Position numbers and translations under genes: made by a program. Source: Legionellaceae bacterium (GTDB lineage: Bacteria; Pseudomonadota; Gammaproteobacteria; UBA12402). Taken from it: a stretch of DNA of 38,642 bases. The DNA lies in the NCBI GenBank assembly GCA_002707695.1, contig PANR01000032.1:1-38642 (forward strand). Reading direction: 5' to 3'. This document shows positions 32,058 through 38,642 of the stretch, in pieces. The notes beneath the pieces were generated by a model, which saw nothing but the letters and a program-made list of their open reading frames with translations, did no database searches and had not been told where the DNA came from. Position 1 is the stretch's first letter. The number at the start of each line of letters is the position of its first letter.

Positions 32058-32852
32058 ATGAACCCATTTCTAAACACAGCTGTTAAAGCCGCTCGCGAAG
32101 CCGGTGAGATTGTTATGCGGGCCTATGATCGATTGGAGCAAGTTGCCATCAATGAAAAAGGCCACAATGATCTAGTGACTGAAGCGGATTATGCTTCTGA
32201 ACAACACATTATTGAGACCTTACAAACGGCTTACCCAAGCCATGCGATCCTTGCCGAAGAAAACGGTGAAATTCCTGCAACTGAAAAAAATGACGATGAA
32301 AATCTATGGATTATTGATCCGCTTGACGGCACGTGTAATTTTTCGCACGGTTATCCACATTTTTGTATTTCAATCGCCTTACAACACAAAGGTAAGATAC
32401 ATGTTGGCGTTGTGTACGACCCGATTCGTCAAGATCTTTACACCGCCACTCGCGGTGGCGGCGCACAAAAAAACAATCATAAAATTCGCGTGAGCAAAAC
32501 CACTCAGCTGGCCAAGAGCTTAGTTACAACGGGTTTCCCCTACAAGAAACAAGAGGATTATCATAAATATTTTGTTTGCCTTGAAAGTGTTGCACGCGAG
32601 TGCCATGGCATTCGCCGCTCTGGCGCTGCTGCTTTAGATTTGGCACATGTCGCCGCTGGCCATTCCGATGGCTTTTGGGAAGATGGCTTAAAAATTTGGG
32701 ATATGGCAGCTGGTGCACTTATTGTGCGTGAAGCAGGTGGTTTAGTCAGTGACTTTACTGGCGGCGAAGATTATCTGTCATCTGGCAAGATTATTGCAAG
32801 TACGCCTAAAATTATGAAGCCGTTGTTTCAACTCGTACGTCCGTTGAATTAA
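32058..32852 (+). CDS. suhB: Inositol-1-monophosphatase family protein SuhB
   Basis: Lithium-sensitive-type inositol monophosphatase; in E. coli SuhB is also part of the rRNA antitermination complex. The 264-aa protein has the metal-binding motifs WIIDPLDGTCNFSHGYPHF and, near residue 213, WDMAAGALIVREAGG, plus an upstream EEN-type motif (ILAEENGE). The start is the ATG at 32058 (MNPFLNTAVKAAREAGEI), matching the family; a TTG at 32025 is in frame but unsupported. Divergent from trmJ as in E. coli. Whether this protein acts on rRNA transcription cannot be judged from sequence. Confidence 0.93.
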   Translation: MNPFLNTAVKAAREAGEIVMRAYDRLEQVAINEKGHNDLVTEADYASEQHIIETLQTAYPSHAILAEENGEIPATEKNDDENLWIIDPLDGTCNFSHGYPHFCISIALQHKGKIHVGVVYDPIRQDLYTATRGGGAQKNNHKIRVSKTTQLAKSLVTTGFPYKKQEDYHKYFVCLESVARECHGIRRSGAAALDLAHVAAGHSDGFWEDGLKIWDMAAGALIVREAGGLVSDFTGGEDYLSSGKIIASTPKIMKPLFQLVRPLN

Positions 32853-32854
32853 TC

Positions 32855-32997
32855 GCTGTCACCCCCGACTCCACCGCTGTCATCCCCGACTCCACAGCTG
32901 TCATCCCCGACTCCACAGCTGTCATCCCCGACTCGATCGGGGATCCAGTTTAAAATAAATATTCTAGATCCCCGGCTACGCGGGGATGACAGCGGTG
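32855..32997. repeat. Palindromic element with four 21-bp tandem units
   Basis: Four 21-base units built on GCTGTCATCCCCGACTCCAC occupy 32855-32938; units 2 and 3 are identical. Unit 4 runs into a palindrome ending at 32997. The right end (CGGGGATGACAGCGGTG, 32981-32997) is the exact inverse of 32872-32888, a 17-bp terminal repeat. The right arm ATCCCCG-6N-CGGGGAT is a strong hairpin. It has the same plan as the element at 23889-23961. It lies between the convergent genes suhB and secF and could end both transcripts. Confidence 0.85.
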
Positions 32998-33006
32998 AAA
33001 AATCAA

Positions 33007-33951
33007 CTACGGCCGATCATCAAGGGCCTTTTTAGCATTAGGCAATAAATCTTGGCGCGTTAACCCCAACGCAACCGCCAGTGCACCGGCGACATAAATC
33101 GACGAATACGTACCAATCACAATACCAATCACCAAGGCTAAAGCAAAGGAATGAATATCAGGCCCACCGAGAAATAATAACGCCAACACAACAATTAATG
33201 TCAACGCTGAGGTCATAATGGTCCGTGAAAGCGTTTGATTAACCGATGTATTCACCACCTCAGCCGCATTGGCTTGACGCATTTTACGAAAGTTTTCACG
33301 CACCCTATCGAACACAACAATAGTATCATTCAGGGAATAACCAATCACCGTCAGCACGGCAGCCAACGCTGTTAAATCAAATTGAATTTGAAAAAATGAG
33401 AAGACGCCCAAAATTAAAATAGGATCATGAACCAACGCAACAACTGAACTGATCGCCATACGATATTCAAAGCGAAAAGCCACATAAATCATGATTAAAA
33501 TCATCGACACAATCACAGCAAGAAATCCCTTATTGGCAAGCTCGCCGCTAACTTTCGCACCAATGCTATTGGCGCTTTGCAACTGACTGCCCGGCAAGAG
33601 CCTTGCTAGCTCTTTTGTGACAGTTTGTGTCACGACCTGCTGGTCTTTAACCGCGGTTTTTTTAGCTTGATTCGGGGCAATGGTAATCAACACATCTTTG
33701 GAACTACCATAACTTTGTACAGAAAACTTTTTAATATCAGCCTGCGTCAAACGCTCACGAATGTTGGGTAGATTAACGGTTTTATTAAACGTTAAGTGGA
33801 CTTGTGTACCACCGGTAAAATCCAAGCCCCAGTTAAGCCCACGAACAAACAAACAACCTACTGAGAAAATACACAATACAATAGAGATCACCGCAGTGAT
33901 CTTGCGCAACCGCATAAAATCGAATTTTGTATTGTGCCTAAAAAATTCCAT
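33007..33951 (-). CDS. secF: Protein translocase subunit SecF
   Basis: Inner-membrane partner of SecD that uses proton motive force to help complete Sec export. The 314-aa protein has six transmembrane segments: one near 17-37, then five from about 140 on. WGLDFTGGTQVHLTF follows the first helix, and NDTIVVFDRVREN is the SecF/RND signature in helix 5-6. Length matches E. coli SecF (323). Its ATG overlaps the secD stop by one base (TAATG). It is the last gene of tgt-yajC-secDF. Confidence 0.97.
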   Translation of the reverse strand: MEFFRHNTKFDFMRLRKITAVISIVLCIFSVGCLFVRGLNWGLDFTGGTQVHLTFNKTVNLPNIRERLTQADIKKFSVQSYGSSKDVLITIAPNQAKKTAVKDQQVVTQTVTKELARLLPGSQLQSANSIGAKVSGELANKGFLAVIVSMILIMIYVAFRFEYRMAISSVVALVHDPILILGVFSFFQIQFDLTALAAVLTVIGYSLNDTIVVFDRVRENFRKMRQANAAEVVNTSVNQTLSRTIMTSALTLIVVLALLFLGGPDIHSFALALVIGIVIGTYSSIYVAGALAVALGLTRQDLLPNAKKALDDRP

Positions 33952-35885
33952 TAGCCCGCCTTTTTCACTTGCTTAATGCGCATACCAATCGGTAACTTTT
34001 TCAATGTTTTCCCACCATACAAATGATTGGCAATAGCACGCGTATAATTGATAGCCGTCAGCATTGATGTTAATAAGCCAATCGTCAGCACAACAGCAAA
34101 ACCTTTAATAGGCCCGGTGCCAATACCAAACAACACAATTGCCGCAATCAACGTGGTTAGCTGCGCATCAACAATCGTCACAATCGCACGGTCATAGCCT
34201 GCGTGCATGGCAAGCTGTATGGGCGTGCCATTTCGAAGCTCTTCACGTATCCGCTCAAAAATCAATACATTGGCATCAACTGCCATACCAACTGTTAGCA
34301 CGATTCCAGCAATACCTGGAAAAGTTAGCGTACCACCTAGCAACGACATGATTGCAACGATCAAAACCAAATTAATCACTAAGCCAACATCAGCAATCAA
34401 CCCAAATATGCTGTAATACAGCGCCATAAAGACAACAACTAAGAGCAAACCAATTTGCACAGACAACATACCACGATGCACGTTTTCTTTACCCATGCTG
34501 GGACCGACTTGCATTTCGGAGAGCACGGCGATCGGCGCGGGCAATGCGCCTGCACGCAACAAGAGCGCGAGCTGCTGGGCTTCACCAGCTGTGAGACCCG
34601 TGACTTCAAAGTTTGCAGAAAAAACACCATTAATCGTTGCTTGATTGATCACTGTGCTAGTTTTGCGATAGCTAATCTGAAGTTTACCATGTTTATCTTT
34701 ATGCTTGCTTGATTTCGTTTCGGTATAAACAACAGCCATCGGCTTGCCGACATTTTCACTCGTAAATTGATAAAGCTTAGGTTGACCAGCGCCCGCTACG
34801 CTAATTTGAACAATAGGCTCACCGGTTTGATCAAAGTTGGTTGTAGCACTGGTAATGTTCTCACCCGAAAGCACCACATCACTCTTAAGCAAAACCGGTT
34901 GACCCGCTGTATCTCTTAACAAAACATCACCTGCGGGAATAACGCCTGAAGCCTGAGCTTGCTGCGCATCGTGCTTGTAGTCCACCGCATGCGCTTCAAT
35001 CGTGGCTGTTTTACCTAGGATATCTTGCGCTTCTGTTGCATCAGATACGCCTGGCAAATCAACGGATACGCGATCCATACCCTGCTGCTGAACGGTTGAT
35101 TCACTCACACCCAATTCATTCACGCGACGATCAAGCGTGTTAATCGTTTGCTGCATGGTGTATTGACGCAATTGTGTTAAAGCAAGCTGTGACAATTGGC
35201 CGATGACAACCGGTTGTTTATCGCGAGTCGTTTGCTGCCAAGTAAAATCTTGGACCTTGTTATTTAAAATGCTGAGCGCACGACTTGCCTCTGCAGTATT
35301 CGCAAAATCGATCACAATGCCCTGCCCGCTCGGCACCATGCCGGTATAATTAATTTTTGCTGTTTGAAGCGCCTCGCCGACATTACGTACGCTATTTTGT
35401 TCACGGCGCTTAATGACATCGTCGATATCCACTTGCAGCAGCAAGCTCATTCCGCCACGCAAATCTAATCCAAGTTTCATGGGTCTGGCATTGAGCGCTT
35501 CAAGCCAAGCTGGCGTCGCCGGCACATCATTACCTGCCACGATATATTTGCCACCTAGCGCCTTAGCAAGTTTGTCTTTTGCCAACAAGCGTGTATCGGG
35601 CGAAACAAAACGAATCACGATATGCTTACCGTCAAGCTCTGCTTTTTTGTAGATAATACGATCAGCTTTTAAGTCGTTCGTGAACATACGTAACTCAGAT
35701 TGACTGAGCATGGTACCAGGCGTACTGCTAGAAATCTGAATAGCCGGATCTGAGCCGAACAAATTGGGGATGGCATAGATGATGCCGATAATAAGAACGA
35801 CAACCAGCAGCGCGGTCTTCCACGCCGCTGTTTTATTGATCGGTCCATGCGATCTGACGAATTTATTTCCCTTCGTGTTAAACAT
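33951..35885 (-). CDS. secD: Protein translocase subunit SecD
   Basis: RND-type export motor subunit with a large periplasmic domain. The 644-aa protein starts at the ATG at 35885. Helix 1 (about 25-43) precedes the P1 head with LGLDLRGGMSLLLQVD. Five further helices fill residues 475-620, including TVGMAVDANVLIFERIREEL, the conserved SecD motif. It overlaps yajC by one base (TGATG) and secF by one base. Length is slightly above E. coli (615), the extra falling in the periplasmic domain. Confidence 0.97.
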   Translation of the reverse strand: MFNTKGNKFVRSHGPINKTAAWKTALLVVVLIIGIIYAIPNLFGSDPAIQISSSTPGTMLSQSELRMFTNDLKADRIIYKKAELDGKHIVIRFVSPDTRLLAKDKLAKALGGKYIVAGNDVPATPAWLEALNARPMKLGLDLRGGMSLLLQVDIDDVIKRREQNSVRNVGEALQTAKINYTGMVPSGQGIVIDFANTAEASRALSILNNKVQDFTWQQTTRDKQPVVIGQLSQLALTQLRQYTMQQTINTLDRRVNELGVSESTVQQQGMDRVSVDLPGVSDATEAQDILGKTATIEAHAVDYKHDAQQAQASGVIPAGDVLLRDTAGQPVLLKSDVVLSGENITSATTNFDQTGEPIVQISVAGAGQPKLYQFTSENVGKPMAVVYTETKSSKHKDKHGKLQISYRKTSTVINQATINGVFSANFEVTGLTAGEAQQLALLLRAGALPAPIAVLSEMQVGPSMGKENVHRGMLSVQIGLLLVVVFMALYYSIFGLIADVGLVINLVLIVAIMSLLGGTLTFPGIAGIVLTVGMAVDANVLIFERIREELRNGTPIQLAMHAGYDRAIVTIVDAQLTTLIAAIVLFGIGTGPIKGFAVVLTIGLLTSMLTAINYTRAIANHLYGGKTLKKLPIGMRIKQVKKAG

Positions 35886-36238
35886 CAATCTTTATCTTTA
35901 ACTGTTTGTTTCATTGTGCCTTTTGGTAATACACCAGTTACTGAGGAACGCTGCACAGTGATCTCTACACCTTGAGCAATTTCTAACGTTAAAAACCCAT
36001 CATCTAGACGAGCGATTCGACCCACGATCCCGCCTGCAGTGGCTACCTCTTCGCCAACTTTAAGCGCGTTAAGCAAATCTCGCTGCGCCTTCATTTGCTT
36101 GCTGCGCGGACGCCACAAAAAGAAATAGAAAATAGCAATTAAACCCACCAGCATGATGAGAGTGCTAAACATTGGATTACCTTGGGGCGGATGACCTGCC
36201 GTTGTTGCTGCTTGTGCAGTTGAAATTAATAAGCTCAT
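35885..36238 (-). CDS. yajC: Preprotein translocase accessory subunit YajC
   Basis: Small inner-membrane protein that associates with SecDF. The start is the ATG at 36238 (MSLLISTAQAATTAG), with GAGGAC upstream, giving 117 aa. One transmembrane helix lies at about 24-43 (STLIMLVGLIAIFYFFLWRP), followed by the basic RPRSKQMKAQRDLLNAL and a small beta-rich domain ending in GVEITVQRSSVTGVLPKGTMK. The open frame continues 19 codons upstream without a site. It starts 66 bases after tgt, in the conserved tgt-yajC-secD-secF order. Confidence 0.95.
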   Translation of the reverse strand: MSLLISTAQAATTAGHPPQGNPMFSTLIMLVGLIAIFYFFLWRPRSKQMKAQRDLLNALKVGEEVATAGGIVGRIARLDDGFLTLEIAQGVEITVQRSSVTGVLPKGTMKQTVKDKD

Positions 36239-36304
36239 TTTTTGTCCTCTTGATTGCTCTTGTGTGAACTCCCTCCTTGCCAGGAAGGAAAGCAAGGAAA
36301 CATG

Positions 36305-37423
<1,119 letters not shown>

Positions 37424-37432
37424 TCACCAGGC

Positions 37433-37987
37433 TTATGCGAATGGCAACCCATTTAGAGCAGAAAACGCGGCCCAAGTAGATTCATCAAGCGTGCAAGCAT
37501 CAAAAAACGAAACGACAGAGGATAAAGACGATTGAGATATAGGCACCACTCCCCCTGCTCTAGCACGCTCATTGAGAAATGTAGCAATGCGTTGTTGCAA
37601 CTTACCTTGTTTATCGTCAGACAAATTTTGCAAGAGTTTTTCTAACTCATCATAGGCAATGACATCTAACTTTGGCCCCTTTAGTAAGGCTAAAGCACGC
37701 GGTGTTTTGTCAACTACATTTAACTGCGAGCTTGTTAGCACTGCCTCATAATCTTCTTGAGTAAAATTCGGCGACTTCATAGCTAATTTCTTTCTAGCCT
37801 CAGCTATTTTGACAAAAATATCACCCTCAATGCTGCTCACCAACGCATTTTCATAACCAGCTTCAGACACAATCTTTGGTTTCAATTTCCAACTTTCACC
37901 AGACAAAGCTAAATACAAAATCAACAATAAATCCCAATGTTTTTTTACTATCGCCTGGCAACGTTGCTTTGACCACAACGCTGACAT
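37433..37987 (-). CDS. Unknown protein, downstream part of a possibly split gene
   Basis: An open frame of 184 codons from an ATG at 37987 (GTG at 37996 also in frame). No domain is recognised. The last 140 residues are soluble, mostly helical by composition (IFVKIAEARKKLAMKS, YDELEKLLQNLSDDKQGKLQ), ending at TWAAFSALNGLPFA. The first 35 residues, which overlap the upstream frame at 37896-37987, look unlike a real N-terminus, and no ribosome binding site precedes either start. Removing one A from the A7 tract at 37940-37946 would join it to the upstream frame as a single 314-aa protein. So it is either the C-terminal half of a frameshifted gene or a coupled second gene. Confidence 0.5.
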   Translation of the reverse strand: MSALWSKQRCQAIVKKHWDLLLILYLALSGESWKLKPKIVSEAGYENALVSSIEGDIFVKIAEARKKLAMKSPNFTQEDYEAVLTSSQLNVVDKTPRALALLKGPKLDVIAYDELEKLLQNLSDDKQGKLQQRIATFLNERARAGGVVPISQSSLSSVVSFFDACTLDESTWAAFSALNGLPFA

Positions 37988-38378
37988 ATTGATCACCGCC
38001 AGGCTTATAAGGGCTCACCTTTCCCTCATGATAAAACTGATAAGGATAAGCAAAGTGAACTTCACACTCAAAATTAGCAAATGCGATTGAGTCTTCTAAG
38101 TCATTTAATTGATAACGAGCTTTCAAGCGCGAGAGAAATTGTCTAGGTTCAGCAAATACGCCTTTAATAGCTGCAGCAATTGCCTCGTGAATTTTTGCAG
38201 AAACATCTTTTGATTGAGCGCTTGGACGATCATTCAGGGGAATCCATTCATCCCACTTTTCTTTAAACGTCAATTCCCCGGCTTTAACCTCATCCCACTC
38301 CCAATCTAAATCATCATCTGGCGCACCAGCAATAGCTGACATGGGTTTTAGCTCAACGGGTGGTTTGGGGCCTGGCAT
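37896..38378 (-). CDS. Unknown protein, upstream part of a possibly split gene
   Basis: A 160-aa frame starting at the ATG at 38378, with AAAGAG ten bases upstream and a near-consensus promoter behind it. The N-terminus is Pro-rich (MPGPKPPVELKPMSAIAGAP), followed by an acidic Trp stretch (DDDLDWEWDEVKAG). A helical region (about 60-90) and a beta-like segment ending VDFVFSFVW follow. No signal peptide or domain is recognised. The frame stops at 37896-37898, about 40 bases after an A7 tract where a one-base change would continue into the frame at 37433. Function unknown; it is the first gene ahead of tgt-yajC-secDF. Confidence 0.6.
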   Translation of the reverse strand: MPGPKPPVELKPMSAIAGAPDDDLDWEWDEVKAGELTFKEKWDEWIPLNDRPSAQSKDVSAKIHEAIAAAIKGVFAEPRQFLSRLKARYQLNDLEDSIAFANFECEVHFAYPYQFYHEGKVSPYKPGGDQYVSVVVKATLPGDSKKTLGFIVDFVFSFVW

Positions 38379-38420
38379 TTGTTTTCTCTTTATTATTATT
38401 AATATTCAAAACAAGGCGGT

Positions 38421-38449
38421 ATTATACGCGAAGCAGCCTGCTTGGTCAA
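38421..38449 (-). promoter_or_regulatory. Near-consensus sigma70 promoter ahead of the unknown gene and tgt-sec
   Basis: On the minus strand TTGACC (38444-38449, 5 of 6) is exactly 17 bases from a perfect TATAAT (38421-38426). The spacer contains the palindrome AAGCAG-G-CTGCTT, a possible repressor site. Initiation near 38414 leaves a 36-base AT-rich leader to the ATG at 38378. This is the strongest promoter match in the window. Confidence 0.7.
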
Positions 38450-38488
38450 TTTTTATCTGTTTCGTAACTGATTGATTTTACAACATCG

Positions 38489-38642
38489 TTATTCCCGCAA
38501 CGTGGGACCTCTCCCTGCGGAGGCGGGGACGGAAATCCAGCTCTACCCCGTTGTCATTCCCGCGCAGGGTGAAGCGGAGATAGAAAAAGCGCGAGCTTTT
38601 TCCCGCTGAACGCCCGAGACAGGAGTCGAGGGCAGGCTTTCA
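38489..38642. repeat. Degenerate copies of the ATTCCC-type repeat and a short hairpin
   Basis: No gene is seen between 38450 and the window end. Fragments of the intergenic palindrome family are visible: TTATTCCCGCAACGTGGGA (38489-38507) and TGTCATTCCCGCGCAGGG around 38551-38568. GAAAAAGC-GCGA-GCTTTTTC (38583-38602) is a perfect 8-bp hairpin with a GCGA tetraloop. The final bases pair GCCC and CGA with TCG and GGGC (38613-38634). The segment continues beyond the window, so its full structure is unknown. Confidence 0.5.

Noticed and set aside
32855-32938. Possible CRISPR array (regular 21-base repeats)
   Set aside because: The units are directly adjacent with no unique spacers, and they belong to a palindromic intergenic element.

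Overview
The window looks like chromosomal DNA of a gammaproteobacterium, moderately AT-rich. Gene content and order are mostly housekeeping and follow gammaproteobacterial synteny: plsX-fabH-fabD-fabG-acpP-fabF, lpxK-side ycaR-kdsB, divergent rluC/rne, iscRSUA-hscBA-fdx, trmJ/suhB, and tgt-yajC-secD-secF. A PAS-LuxR regulator, a QseBC/PmrAB-like two-component pair and many small intergenic palindromes would fit a Legionellales/Coxiellaceae-type lineage, but that placement is an inference and no 16S gene is present.

Layout. 1-1706: start of tmk, a DUF4396 membrane protein with a metal-ligand-rich loop, and two tandem small secreted paralogs that share an almost identical leader. 1711-7308: the fatty-acid/phospholipid operon rpmF-plsX-fabH-fabD-fabG-acpP-fabF (minus strand), with a GC-rich palindromic element between fabD and fabH. 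7408-9842: PAS-LuxR regulator, HAD phosphatase, RluC. 10208-12466: RNase E on the plus strand, facing kdsB and a 59-aa Trm112/YcaR protein. 13498-15595: an OmpR-family response regulator and sensor kinase behind an 11-bp-phased repeat array. 15600-17812: a minimal minor-pilin cluster (pilV-, pilW-, pilX-like) coupled to an HSDL2-like SDR. 17890-21371: ClpB with a sigma32-type promoter and a translationally coupled APH-family kinase. 21524-23473: acetyl-CoA synthetase. 23478-28729: the ISC iron-sulfur cluster operon with a type 1 IscR site on its own promoter. 28835-30894: a GT2-GtrA fusion and a GT9 glycosyltransferase inserted between iscR and trmJ. 30856-32852: a small membrane protein, trmJ and divergent suhB. 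33007-38378: secF, secD, yajC, tgt and an unknown gene that appears split by a one-base frameshift, behind a near-consensus sigma70 promoter. 38379-38642: that promoter and degenerate repeat DNA.

Most of the window is standard. The parts that look least explained are the leader-conserved secreted pair (1015-1706), the unknown gene split at an A7 tract (37433-38378), the phased operator array (13498-13548), a predicted leaderless iscR mRNA, and palindromic elements placed inside the fab and isc operons. I did not find a convincing new defence, mobile or CRISPR system. Function calls rest on motifs and remembered families read from translated sequence; no database search was run.
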